64,000 nt of DNA from Liopterus haemorrhoidalis. Its lineage: Eukaryota; Arthropoda; Insecta; Coleoptera; Dytiscidae. Location of the stretch: positions 205,572,743 through 205,636,742 of the forward strand of contig OZ020611.1 of the NCBI GenBank assembly GCA_963971575.1, in the 5' to 3' direction. A program made the translations under genes and the position numbers. Shown here one piece after another: positions 10,978 through 21,790 of the stretch (position 1 is its first letter; each line of letters begins with the position of its first letter). The notes under the pieces are model-generated. The model did no database searches and was not told the DNA's origin. It worked only from the letters and a program-made list of their open reading frames with translations.

Positions 10978-11110
10978 CAGAATTTCCCAAACTTTTTGAG
11001 CCGCGGAGCATTTTTACGAGAATGATTCGTCGCGGAGCACTAGCGTTGCTATGTATATAGCAATACTAGTAGATCTCGGAGCACAGTTTGAAAGTTTTGA
11101 AAGCTTTGTG
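10978..11110. mobile_element. hAT-type terminal fragment
   Basis: The segment starts CAGAATTTCCCAAACTTTTT and continues GAGCCGCGGAGCA, repeated as GTCGCGGAGCACTAG. CAG(t/a)(g/a)TTTCCCAAAC is a frequent hAT end. No matching right end or target duplication was found. Confidence 0.5.
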
Positions 11111-12185
11111 CAAATCGATACACACTGCATGAATTTCAGTCTTTTAAAGATCCATGTTGTTTATACACCACAGATATCATAATTTTGGATTTTGTAGGCA
11201 TAATCAAGAAAACCATCTACCGTCACTCATATGCAGAACTGTCGACAGACTAGACTTCGCGCTGAGGCAAACAAAAGACCTGTAGAGTAATTTTTTGCGC
11301 ATATTAGGTAGTTTTTATACGCATTGGCATAACTAGTTTTGTAATTGCGTTATAATTTAAACAGACCTGTTTCAAACAGGTTATATGGCTCAAACTAACC
11401 TGTTTCAAAGAGGCTATACAGGTCAAATAGACCTGTTTTGAACAGGCCTATTGATAAGACCCCGAAAAGAACAATTATAACGATTTCCGGTAGGGTGAGG
11501 TGAGGGTACGGACACGAACTGCATTTCAACCGTGAGCTCGTACTCCTCCTATTACATTTCTGAATGAGCCTATTCTTTGTCATGACATTTTTAGTGACGC
11601 ATTGTGATCTATATGGGTGATTTACCTATGGATTCTCTCTTTGATTAAGGTTTTTCACTTTTGCCTGTCCTGTCGAAGGGCTGACTCAAAAAGCTCATGA
11701 TGTACGTTTATTTATAGCATCAGGTCATCTTGATGGCCATCCTCGCCTTCATTTGCCATTTTATTTACCTTGGATATATATTTTTAATATTTAGCGTGTT
11801 ATGTGAGCCAAGAAACGGAGAATTCTCGTGGATGCAATTTGAAATAGGCGGAGCCATGGCTGTATAAAAGGCTCGAAATGGAAAATTTCATGAACCGGAA
11901 CAACGCTTCAAAATTGTTGTCAGTAGAATATTTAACGATATACTCAATAATTTGCACGAACGACGAACAACGTTCCGGTTTGTTAAGGTATATTTCAAGA
12001 CCAGGCTGGATCTCAATTAGCACAGAGATGTTTGTGCGTCGTGCAGTTTACGGTATTCGTAGCATTCTTCGCCAGCAACACATCTCAAAGGCGTCAATTC
12101 TTTGCTAGTCATTTTTACGGATTGGTGAAGTTTCGGACGCGTACAAAAAATAGGAAAAACTAAAATATTATTTATATCTTTTCAA
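11111..12185. other. non-coding; short palindrome cluster and a TATA-like site
   Basis: CCTGTTTCAAACAGG (11366-11380) is a perfect short palindrome with two imperfect neighbours near 11399 and 11441. A TATAAAAGGCTCG stretch occurs at about 11861, followed by a small open frame from 11878 without a known domain. This could be a promoter or an LTR remnant, but nothing beyond the TATA-like box supports it. Confidence 0.35.
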
Positions 12186-12189
12186 ATAT

Positions 12190-12435
12190 TATTATCTACC
12201 AAAATTTTAGATTGCTCAGTCATAGCGGCTTTAATTAGTTGTATTCTTCGTCTTATTTCTTGCTCAAAATTTCCCATATTGTTGATGGGCGAACCAAGAT
12301 AAGTTTTTTAGAAAACAACTTCTTACTGTCCGATATGTTTGATATTGTTCTGGTTGTTGTTTACCGTGTCCTATTAGAATTTTTGTTCTTCGTAGTTAAT
12401 ATTTAGGCCATTATCACTACTGATTTATTAATGCA
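12190..12435 (-). pseudogene. RTE-like LINE, tail of the reverse transcriptase
   Basis: The minus strand reads YGLNINYEEQKF, stops, HIGQ, then TYLGSPINNMGNFEQEIRRR and IQLIKAAMTEQSKI. This matches the GL.IN..KTK, YLGS and EI..RI..A..A blocks that follow the YADD motif in RTE-like elements. Several stops are present. No second conserved region was found nearby, so only about 80 codons remain. Confidence 0.8.
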
Positions 12436-13270
12436 CTGCAAGATAATACATCTGTATTTTATCTATAAACTAAAAATAACACCCAATCACTTTCAAACGA
12501 AATTATAAGTTATTTTTCACTAGAAATTTTCCCCGTCAGTAAACTCATTTCTACTTAGTTACCGAACTATTTTCAAGATAATCTTTATTACTTCGTAAAG
12601 ATTTGTTGTAGAAGAAAAATCGTAAGAATGTCTAAGTGAAAAATGCTTTAAGAAACCTTTTAAAGATTAATAGATATCTATAACACGCAAAGAAACTGAA
12701 GAAAGGAAAACTGAAATCTGTTAAAAGAATCAGCCATCCGCTATATTGGAAACTTGATTGATAAATTAGCTCAAGAGTAATTCAATTTTTTACTCAAATT
12801 TTTCATCGGCTTTATTTGAGATAAATTACCTTAAATTTATTTTTTCTTTATAAATCATGTTATTTATCGACTGTAACAGTAGTTTTTATACATATTTCAG
12901 TATTTTATTTTTATTGACATTCCTTTTGTTCAGGAGCAAGTTGTCTTTATGGATCAAAGTAATAAAGTTCCATTTGGAATTTATATACAAGCTGCCCCAC
13001 CCGTATTTGCTCGGAGACAGTACCTTATTATTGTTCTACATTTATTTGGAACTTACTACATACCTACTCGTAATTAGATAATTATGTGACAGGACAGAAG
13101 AAAATACTATAAACATGTGAACGCCAGGATTAAACTGAACAGGATTACTTTACTGAGAACATTTTTCTAAACAATGTTTTTAGTTTTACCAAAAAGCGCT
13201 AGTAGGTAAAGGTTGTAGCTAGAACTGACACGCGAATACGTCACCTATAATCGCTCATGCGAGAAGCATG
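12436..13270. other. AT-rich, no recognised gene
   Basis: One open frame (12857-13081) is hydrophobic by composition only and has no recognisable domain. Confidence 0.5.
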
Positions 13271-13419
13271 GACTATGCCAGGGGTCCCCAAACTACGGGC
13301 CGAGGGCCAAATGCGGCCCTTGACACTTGTCCATACGGCCCGCGGCCGCATGGACAATAATAATTCTCTTTTTCCATATTAAATCATTTAAAACAAAATT
13401 ACTTCTCTTCAAGACACAA

Positions 13420-13962
13420 TTGCAACAAAATAATTTTTCACATTTTCAGTCTTGCGAAAATTTGCAGAAAATTATGGACAAGAAATTTACTTTTTCAGCT
13501 CAAAGTTGCATTGAAAAAATTGTATTGTTAGAAAACGAGCTACATGTACGGTTTAATGATTTTTGTAAATATGAAAATATGTTCATTTTATTCCAAAATC
13601 CATTTGAAGTAGATCCTGATGAGGTTGATGCAAATATGCAATTAGAATTGATAGATTTGCAATCTAACAATACTCTGAATTCTTTGTTTAAAAATTAAAA
13701 TTTACTTCAGTTTTATTCTTTGTTACCAGAAAATAATTATAGCAATATTAGAAATTTTGCTAGAAAAATAATTTCTATTTTTGGAACAACTTACATCTGT
13801 TAACAAACTTTTTCCAGATTGAAATATATAAAATCAAAAAACCGTTCAAAATTGACTGATAGTCATTTGAAAGATTTTTTGACTATTGGTGCTTCTAAAT
13901 CAGCACTAAATATAAATAAAATGAGTGAAAGACCTACAAAACAAGCACATCAATCACATTAA
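13420..13962 (+). pseudogene. hAT transposase, C-terminal part
   Basis: The frame reads IEKIVLLENELHVRFNDF and FQNPFEVDPDEVDANMQLEL, then NFARKIISIFGTTYIC, a stop, QTFSRLKYIKSKNRSKLTD and SHLKDFLTIGAS. This is the C-terminal catalytic and dimerisation region of the ZBED5/GTF2IRD2-like hAT group. Only two in-frame stops break it. One replaces the glutamate of the conserved CEQtFS motif, which carries a catalytic residue in hAT enzymes. The N-terminal domain is deleted. Confidence 0.85.
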
Positions 13963-14005
13963 ATATTTGTGTTTATTTGTATCTATTTGTATTTTTGTTA
14001 GATAT

Positions 14006-14933
14006 CAAATCAAATCAAATCATTTTTATTAAAGCTGATTGTACATTTAATATACAGTAACTTAGGTCAAACAATAATATGTTTCAAAATTTTACATTAA
14101 GTATAAGCATTTATCGTATCTACAAATTCAGAGACGCTATAAAACGCTCCTTCAAGCAGTATGTTTTTTAGGTCTCTTTTGAATTTGACATCGCTGGTAT
14201 TTCTGAGCACAGCTGGCAGAGCATTATAGAGACCGTTATCTGCAATTAAGGGTAGATTTCTAGATGCACTATATCTATGCCTAGGAATGGTAAAAAGTTC
14301 TCTGTTCCTAGTATTGTACTTATGAATCTGACTGTGCCTTAGTATATCGTTTTCATTGTTCTTTATATACATTAGTATATGTAATATATACAAAGACGGG
14401 ACTGTCAGAATTTTGTATTCCTTGAAAATTAGCTTGCATGATGTGCGCGGCGAAACTTGGGCTAAAGTCCTGATGGCTCGTTTTTGTATTATAAAAATTC
14501 TTTGCCAGCCAGTAGACGCACCCCACATCTCAATGCCATAGCTAATGGCAGATTGAAAAAAGGAGAAGTACGCAATTCTGACAATCTCCGTTGACATCGT
14601 TAGCATCAGTCGTTTTAACATAAATACAACACTGTTGAGTTTTTTGGACACGTGGTTAATGTGCTCTTGTCAAGTGAGTCAGGCATCCAAGTGGAACCCA
14701 AGGAACCTTACAGTGGCATCCGAGTGAAGTTCAGTGTTGTCCAAATGTCTGTTTAGACTAAAAACTACTGTTTTTGTTTTTTCAGTATTTAAACTTAAGC
14801 CGTTACTTGTGAACCACAAAGCCTGAGACTGAGTGTCACTTAGTGCCCTTTTGACATTGTTCACATTTACCCCTTCATCAATGAACGACGATAATTTTAT
14901 ACATCTTCATAAATAATAAAAAATTCTATAAGT
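14006..14933 (-). mobile_element. 5'-truncated LINE inside the hAT
   Basis: The minus strand carries the end of a Jockey/CR1-type reverse transcriptase: FFIIYEDV (the YADD region, frame-broken), NGLSLNTEKTKTVVFSLNR and TVRFLGFHLD. It then reads YFSFFQSAISYGIEMWGAST and IIQKRAIRTLA. The 3' end is at the left, finishing in a short (TGATT)n tail. GATAT on both sides (14001-14005, 14934-14938) may be a short target duplication. It is truncated at the active site and has a frameshift between the YADD region and KLSSFIDEG. Confidence 0.85.
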
Positions 14934-15059
14934 GATATTATTAATTCGTATAAAATATTATATCTGGCCCGCCCATAGGTTTAAATGTTCACATGCGGCC
15001 CTACCTCTAAAAATTTTGGGGACCCCTGGACTATGCAAATCAACGCAAACTATCTTTAT

Positions 15060-15835
15060 GGCCCGGTTACGCGATGCCAGTAACTTGTGCAAGTACTGGC
15101 ACAAATACTTGTGCCAGTACTTGTTCAAGTCGTTTTGTCATTTACACGTATACCAGTAACTTATTAAATAATTCTGCAAAGAACCCGAAACACACTGCAA
15201 AATGTATGTGCTTCCAAATATTTTTTATACGAAAAACCGTCTTTTTAACGCGCCAGTTTTCGATATTTAACGTAATTTTATGTTGCGTACGTCTTTCACA
15301 CCTGTAAACAAAAAAGAATATCCGCCAAAAATTTATTTAAAAAAAATCTGTTTCAAAATGATTTTAGAAAAAATAATCGATAATTCAGGAGATATTGTGG
15401 CGCACCTATCAAATAAAAGGATTACCTGACACTCCCACACCCAACTGATTTTTTTTTCTTGGTGGTAGGTTGTGCGGCTGAATTTAATTTTATTTTTTAC
15501 TTTCACGGCATCAAAACCCTCGATGTTCATGTCACTTGCTAACTTGATTACTGCAGCACCCCGAGCATGCTTATCTCTATAAATTTTTAACGTCGAGTTC
15601 CACAAGCACCCATGCTCCCTATATACAATCACAAATTTACTTGTGGTGTCCGCAGACCACTTTGTTATGGACATTTTAAGTATATTTAACGTTTTTGTAT
15701 CAGCGAGAACAAATCAGCTGTTCATGGCGGCCATTTTTAACACTCACTTGCACGTTTACTTGTGCCAGTAATTAGGGTCGGCTTCTATTCACTTGACTAG
15801 CATGAGATACTGGTACAAGTACTTGCACCACCTAA
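15060..15835 (-). mobile_element. element with ACTTGTGCCAGTA-rich ends and a MADF gene
   Basis: Both ends are built from variants of ACTTGTGCCAGTACTTG in direct and inverted order (15075-15130 and 15745-15835), around a MADF-domain reading frame. The left border GCCCGGTTAC recalls Harbinger-type ends, and MADF proteins are the usual DNA-binding partner of PIF/Harbinger transposases. A clean terminal repeat and target duplication could not be defined, so the borders are approximate. Confidence 0.5.
15333..15674 (-). CDS. MADF (Myb/SANT-like) domain protein, probably transposon-encoded
   Basis: The 113-residue open frame starts MSITKWSADTTSKFVIVYRE and reads HGCLWNSTLKIYRDKHARGA, then IEGFDAVKVKNKIK and TTYHQEKKI. 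This fits the MADF pattern: a helix with Y.e...LW....k.Y..., a middle helix, then vk.K...lr..y..e. MADF is a Myb-like DNA-binding fold found in insect transcription factors and in the accessory protein of PIF/Harbinger transposons. After residue ~78 the sequence loses similarity, so the frame is probably truncated. No neighbouring nuclease gene is seen. The first ATG was taken because the domain begins about 12 residues in. Confidence 0.6.
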   Translation of the reverse strand: MSITKWSADTTSKFVIVYREHGCLWNSTLKIYRDKHARGAAVIKLASDMNIEGFDAVKVKNKIKFSRTTYHQEKKISWVWECQVILLFDRCATISPELSIIFSKIILKQIFFK

Positions 15836-16079
15836 TATATATTTTTTGAAACTGTTTATCTAAAAAATAATTAATTAATTTATTTCGTATTTGTTATATT
15901 ACAATATGGTTATAATAATTATTTTAAATTAGTCGAATGAATAGTATAAATTATAGTATAAAATAAGTCAAATATTAAAGAGACGCTGATATAAAACTAG
16001 TGGATGCAGCTCTATTTTATGCACTAAGACAGGGAGAGCGCTTCTGTGCTAGAAATTATTACGTCGAGTACGCAGCAAC

Positions 16080-17458
16080 CAGCGGCGTAGCTAGCATGGG
16101 TGACATTCGGGGCAGATATCGATGGTGTCACCCCTAGAAAACGGTTAAAATCAACATTATGTAAAAGAAAAAAAATCAGATAAGCGTGAAGTATAATTTT
16201 AATTCTACAATTTAAATAAACATTTAAAAAATTATAAGTCATGGATCATTAAATGGCAAAACTATCAATCAAGTATCATAAACATATATAGAAGAAATTT
16301 GCAAACACTTTTAATTTAAAAATATTTTAAGTTTTATAATCTCTTCTTTCTAGCTTTGATAGCTGCAAACTCGGAAATCACATCTTCCAAATTAATACTT
16401 TGTGTTGCCGCATGTTCGATCGTTAACATTGCAAGATTGTTAAGTCTCGTGTTGCACATTGTTGACCCTAAGTAGTTTTTAACTAGTTTTAATTTACTAA
16501 AGCTCCTCTCGCACGAAACAACTGATACGCAAATTGTCATAAATAACTGTATTACGACCATAAGATTTGGAAGGGATTCTGTAAAATCCCATTCCACGAT
16601 TTTCATTTTTTGTCTTGGGTATCTATCCATAGACCTCAGACACTATAACATTGGCTGCTTTTAAATGTCTTCTCTACCTTGGTATTTCTAAGAGGAATTC
16701 TGCTTCTGATACCGCATCGTAAAAGCCAGTAAATTTTGATACAGCTAATTTTAACTTCTCGATGTTCGCCGAAAGCAAAGTATTTGTCTGACAACCTCGA
16801 ACAACCTCGAACGATGAAGCTATATCGTCATGGGATTTTGATCTAGTTCGAAGTTCCCTACTGAATCGGTCGAGACATTCCAACATATCCTTTTGATTTT
16901 CAGCTGTCAGTGTGAGTTCTGCATCGGTGGCTATCTCCCTGCCCATTCGTTTTTTACGACGAATTCGTTTTTCTATTGAAGTGTCGTAGTCGCCGATTTT
17001 TTCGCAGCAAGTCCTATTGCCTCTTTTACAATATGATCCCGTTTTTCTTGAATATAAAGACGAAGTGCCTCTATTTTTATAGCTAATTGATCAAGACTCA
17101 AACCTTTACTTTGCAATGCAATCTGAGCGCAATTTATTTCCCTTAGTACGCCATTCCAAAATAAAAGATATCAAAGAAAAGTGAAATTACATACAGCAGG
17201 TATAAGGTTCTGTGCAGCACCTCTGGTGTCTACATTTTCCTGTTGATCACATAATTCCCAAATTGCAGCCACAACCTCTTCAAAATTTTCTGCTAGTATT
17301 TTTACTGCAGCGTAATGAGCACTCCAACGCGTTGTTGAAAGTCTTGTAACAGTTTTTGTAAGATATATATATTTTTTTCAATCGCGGCCTGGTATCACCT
17401 CCAAACGGGTGACACCCGGTGCGGGCCGCCGCCGCCGCCCCCCTCTAGCTACGCTATG
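16080..17458 (-). mobile_element. hAT element (Tip100/ZMYM-like) with perfect target duplication
   Basis: The left end is CAGCGGCGTAGCTAGCATGG and the right end CTCTAGCTACGCTATG. GCAGCAAC flanks both sides (16072-16079 and 17459-17466). The CAG(t/c)GGCGTAGCTAG end is frequent in Tip100-like hATs. The body carries the C-terminal half of a transposase on the minus strand. Confidence 0.93.
16334..17362 (-). pseudogene. hAT transposase, C-terminal half (ZMYM1/TTF-type)
   Basis: From right to left the minus strand gives RLSTTRWSAHYAAVKILAEN and FEEVVAAIWELCDQQENVDT, a frame break, INCAQIALQSKGLSLDQLA, KRDHIVKEAIGLAAKK, and a helix-rich region. The hAT dimerisation motif follows: MTICVSVVSCERSFSKLKLV and RLNNLAMLTIEH, ending before a stop at 16334. 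The TTRW..h and CERSFSKLK motifs are diagnostic. The N-terminal zinc fingers and first catalytic part are missing and there are several frameshifts. Confidence 0.9.
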
Positions 17459-17648
17459 GCAGCAACGGCAAGGCATGTGATATAAGCCAGTTTAGAAGCA
17501 TACTAAAAGTCATTTTAATTGTGTTCACCAGCGGTGTTTACTGCTGCCTGGGGTGTGTCTTCTGCATTTTAAGCAGAGCAACGGTATAGGGTCGCTAAGA
17601 AGAGTTTTTTACGCGCTTATGGGTTATTTTTGAACTTTGATGTATCTA

Positions 17649-18535
17649 CGAGGGCATATTGAAAACTAATGCCTCCATGGCCATAACTTTTATAATGACG
17701 GGCCAGACCGCGTCAAAAGTGGTTTGCCATTTACCTTAAGTATCTGTACATAAGTCTTCCTAGCGGAGATTCTCAGCAATATCGCGTTTGCGCATGACAG
17801 ATCTAAAAATGGCGGCCGGCATGGATGTGCGGTTTAAACAACGAGCAGTCATTGAATTTCTTACTGCGGAGGGTGTAGCGCCCATTGATATCCATCGAAG
17901 GTTAAGTGCCGTCTACTGTGAGGCGTGTGTTGATGTGAGTACTGTTAGGAGGTGGGTAAGGACTGTGAAAGACGCAAGTCCTGCTGAAACGGATGTCCAT
18001 GATCAGGCACACAGTGGCTGACCAGTGTCTGCATGTGGCTCTCGTGGATGAACTGGTTCGTGAGAATCGATGGTGTAAACAAACTGACATAACCAACAGG
18101 GTGGATTTTCACAAGAAAGAGTACATCACATTATCTGCAATGTGCTGCAGTACAGGAGAGTATGCGCGCGTTGGGTGTCCCGAATGCTTACTGATGAAAT
18201 GAAAGCCAATCGGAACCAAAGAAAGGAAAAGGGGTAACTCAATTGGAAAAAGGATATTGGATGTTTTGTTTCTCTTCGCGTTTCGGGTGCAGAGGTGATA
18301 GCGGAGGTGCTGAAATGGTGCCGTGGGAAGTCTTCAGACTTTTTCCGTGAAGGACTTGAAAAACTCGTACCACGTTGGCGTAAATGTATTACTGCCAATG
18401 GCGATAATGTGGAAAAATGAATATATCAGTGCGTAGAGGACAGTTTATACTATTATTTCACGTTTATATGTAAACCATATATCAATTACTAATAAAGTTA
18501 TAGCCATGGAGGCATTAGTTTTCAATATGCCCTCG
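17649..18535 (+). mobile_element. internally deleted mariner with intact ends
   Basis: Both ends read CGAGGGCATATTGAAAACTA inward, continuing ATGCCTCCATGGC, about 34 identical bases, and both are flanked by TA. The length is 887 bp instead of about 1.3 kb. The ends look complete, so the copy could have been moved in trans by a transposase of the same family. The coding relic inside is described separately. Confidence 0.95.
17794..18420 (+). pseudogene. mariner transposase, N- and C-termini joined by a deletion
   Basis: From the ATG it reads AAGMDVRFKQRAVIEFLTAE and VDVSTVRRWVRTVKDA (first helix-turn-helix), then stops and shifted frames with QERVHHII and VCARWVSRMLTDEMKANR, the linker before the catalytic domain. 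After about 18240 only the tail remains: FFREGLEKLVPRWRKC then ITANGDNVEK-stop. All three catalytic aspartates are deleted. Confidence 0.88.
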
Positions 18536-18537
18536 TA

Positions 18538-19457
18538 TTTTCTTTATGGTCGGATCTCCGAATTCGAATAAAAAATAGTTTTTATACGTATTTATTAATT
18601 TCAGAGTTTCACAAATGATTTCAATAAATTCAGACTTAATTTATGAATTTATAAAAACTTCTTTTACTGCTTAAAATTTTGCAAAAAAAAAAAATACTTA
18701 TTGACAAAAGTAGACATTAACCTGAACCTTAAGAGCCTTACAAACTGCCATTAAAAAACTGCAGTACTACATGCATTGTTTTCACTGCATTCCTAAATCA
18801 GAAAGTCACGCCACGCCACTGGTAGGATTATATAGTTTTGATACTTTACTCGTTTGTGTATATCCGTATTTTAGTATTAAAGCTTGCCCTCCTTTGTGAG
18901 AGTCGTCTCAGGAGTTCCGCCACATCTGAATATTAAGTGTGACGCTAGTCAATCTTCACAATTTCAGAGGCAACAGTGTGCGGGGCCTGTCGAACTTTGC
19001 AACTACAAAAGTAACAGTGTGTAATATGGAGCTTGTCGAAAATTGAAAAATAATATTGGGTATTACAGAGAAAAATATAATATAAGTAACGGAATCTAAT
19101 CATCGCAGTCTTTTTGAGATGAATAGTTCTTGAATTATAAAAACGTATTTATCTAAAACCAACTGAATGGGTAATTGTATTGCTTTGTAACTAAATTCAG
19201 CCTTTTACTATTTCATCAATAATTCAAGGCAATGTTACCTTCCAATAAATAATAAATCTATTCTGTCCCCTGTAATCCTTTAGATCTGCGAAAACTTAAC
19301 ACCCAAAGTGTTAGTGTTAAGATAGCAGCTAGGGAAACAGTAACTCTGGGAAAGATAATAATATTGTCAAGAAACTGTTTTACACGTAGTCCCCATTTTT
19401 CTTTGTTTCGTCGTGTGTTATTTTCGAAGTTACATCATTTAACAATCAAGACATTGG
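18538..19457. other. no recognised gene; one hAT-type terminus
   Basis: GTCACGCCACGCCACTG ending at 18821 is, on the minus strand, a hAT-like end (CAGTGGCGTGGCG). No partner end is visible. The rest is AT-rich without coding relics. Confidence 0.4.
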
Positions 19458-20477
19458 GCCGTATGAATAAAAATAATCATAACCTTTTACTTGCAAATTA
19501 TGAAGCAAATCCTCGAAACAATATGAATAAATATGCAAGCAAAACCTTCTACTTATGAGTAAGAAGCAAATGTTTTTTTTCGTTGATCTTTTGCTCACGA
19601 CAGAAGTAAATGGTTATGAATAAAACAGACCTTTTACTTTAAACTATAAGCAAACGCTTCGAAAAACATGCATCTATGTATTCATATACTCACTTATGAA
19701 AAAGTATTGTAATGTGTATAAATTTTGTTGAATAAGTACCTGGAATGTTACTCATAGTTGGGTTAGTGTCACCTTGCATCGCTGCAAACATACGGTTCTC
19801 CCATTTCGTCAACTTAATATGATTATTTTCCGTTTTTTGTCTGTTTTCTTCTTGAGTCGTGTTTTCATATTGTTTATTTTTTTCAATAATTTATTTGCAT
19901 TTATTTGCTTTCAAAAAAGTCCTTGATATTTGAGGAGTATTTTAGCAATAGCTACTTCTTTAATTTTTTAAATTCTGGGAACCTGATATTTTCCTAAAAT
20001 CTCCGGATAAGAGCATAGTTCTTTAGAAATAAATTTTAGATCAGTACTCGCATTTTGTTGTTACTGTACATTGTAACTAGAAGACGACATGATTGAATAA
20101 AAAGTTTGAAATTATTGCAAAATAAAAAATAAGAAAAAAATTACTTTAACTAGACCAATAAAAATAAACTGAAATGCCAAACATGGAACACAATACAGCA
20201 CTAGTACATTGTTAATAGTGTTTATAGACTATTTTCAACTTGACAGCAATCGGAAAGAAGTAGTACGATTTTGATAAATACTGATCTTAAGGTTTCAACA
20301 TAAATGCATCCTCTTGACCTTTCACTCACCGGTAGAAGCATTGACTTGCAAGTAAAAGGTAATCATTATTCATATAAAAAAGAAGAAAATGCTTTTACTC
20401 CGACCTTTTATTCGAAGCAAATGCTTTTACTTCTATCTTCTACTTATGAGCATTTACTTCAACTTTATTCATACGGC
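19458..20477. mobile_element. foldback MITE with GCCGTATGAATAAA ends
   Basis: Both ends carry GCCGTATGAATAAA in inverted orientation. Inside each end are many variants of two short words, AAGTAAAAGG and GAAGCAAATG, often beside TTATGAATAAA or CATAAGTAGAAG, so subterminal repeats extend about 200 bp inward on each side. The centre (about 19.7-20.3 kb) is AT-rich. Nothing is encoded. A target duplication is not clear. Confidence 0.6.
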
Positions 20478-21299
20478 TGAATGACTTTGTATCGTTTTTC
20501 AATATTCCGCATTTGCGTCGTCCAAATATATTAGAAGAGTAGTGGGCGTAAAAAAACCGAATTCATTAGATACGTTTCGAAAAAATCGGTTGATTTCGGA
20601 AAAGAAAAAAAAAGAAAAATTTTGCTTATTATTTATTTTTAGATGGAGTATAATTTATTGCAACAATTACATTTTACATACTTGTTGCCTTTAAATTATG
20701 GAATCTATTCCATATTTCCTTTTAGACGCCATGAGGTACTATAACTTATTCCGTCCACCGATTGTAAAATATTACCGAACCGAACGCGAATAAAACTGGT
20801 TTTATTCAGCTATTGAAAATGGCTACTTCTTAGTCGTCTAGTGACAATAAAATATTTTGTGAAGTAAAGAGTCTTTTTAATTTTATCGAATCGTATCTGT
20901 CAATTTTGCAATTCAAAAAAGTGGAAACCAAGAAATGTGTTGCTAAGAAGAGAGAAAGTTTTAAGTTTAATTCAAATAAAATATTATGAGAAATTTTTTG
21001 TTAGTTTTATTAATAAAACATGTAACAGGTCCCGGGCAAGTACCGGGCATGCTGCTACGACTGCTTTTTATGGTTTTGTTGGTATGACCACTTCTTATAA
21101 TGTCACTCATGTGTCTGTCTGTACGCTAGAAATTGTAGCCACCGAAAGTTGAAATTTGTACAACCCTTTTTCAAAATAAAAAAATCACATCGCTAGATAA
21201 ATATAAACAAATATGTATTTAATGAAAAAATATTTTGATTGGGATATGAAATAAAACAACTTAATGTATGCATAAAAAAACAAATTATTATTTTTTAAA
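20478..21299. other. no recognised gene
   Basis: AT-rich. TGTCTGTCTGTACGC followed by TAGAAATTGTAGCCA near 21112-21142 resembles the last bases of the window (GTCTGTCTGTTCGG...AATTGTAGCCA), so it may be a fragment of that repeat. Confidence 0.4.
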
Positions 21300-21790
21300 A
21301 ATAGTTTTTTTTTTGGGATTTTTGCCTAAAACAGGTCGAAAAACTTTTGTCCCCCACCCTATTTCTCAGTGGGGTTGATCTGATAAAATCTGATAAAAAC
21401 GCCGGAATAGTTCAACAAGTATTTTTGATTAGATTAGTTTTTCGAAAATATTGATTTTTTGTGTCGTTGAAAAATACATTTATTTTTAAAATTTGTTGTG
21501 TTGTACCAAAAGAAAGCTTTTAAGATGTAGATTAAGGAATGGAAAGTAGTTTTTTCAAATTTATTTATATTAACACGGTTTTCTCCAAAAATATACCTCA
21601 AAAATTACTTTTCCGCACCCTTTAAGCCAAAGGAGTTAAACTAAAAATCTGAAAAAATCCTAAGTAATGCACTTTGATCTAAACCAGTAACGTAAAAGAA
21701 GAATATTTGATCAGATTTCGTTTTTTGAAAATATTGCAGTTGTCAAAAACACAATTTATGACAAAATTAATTAATGTTTAAATTTATGGC
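21300..21790 (+). repeat. Repeat C, copy 1
   Basis: About 100 bases around AAATCCTAAGTAATGCACTT (near 21655) recur at about 35064-35150 with moderate divergence. The copy at 35 kb is interrupted by a 145-bp hAT MITE. No coding capacity was recognised. Confidence 0.5.

Larger units (their letters stand above)
13279..15028 (+). mobile_element. hAT element with perfect 8-bp target duplication and nested LINE
   Basis: The left end is CAGGGGTCCCCAAACT and the right end AAATTTTGGGGACCCCTG. GACTATGC lies on both sides (13271-13278 and 15029-15036), a perfect 8-bp duplication as hAT elements make. The body holds a transposase relic on the plus strand and a LINE fragment inserted in the opposite orientation at 14006-14933. 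Without the LINE it would be about 0.82 kb, so it was already a shortened element. Confidence 0.95.

Noticed and set aside
12857..13081. Small membrane protein (phenylalanine/leucine-rich)
   Set aside because: Same reason: AT-rich sequence gives hydrophobic translations by chance.
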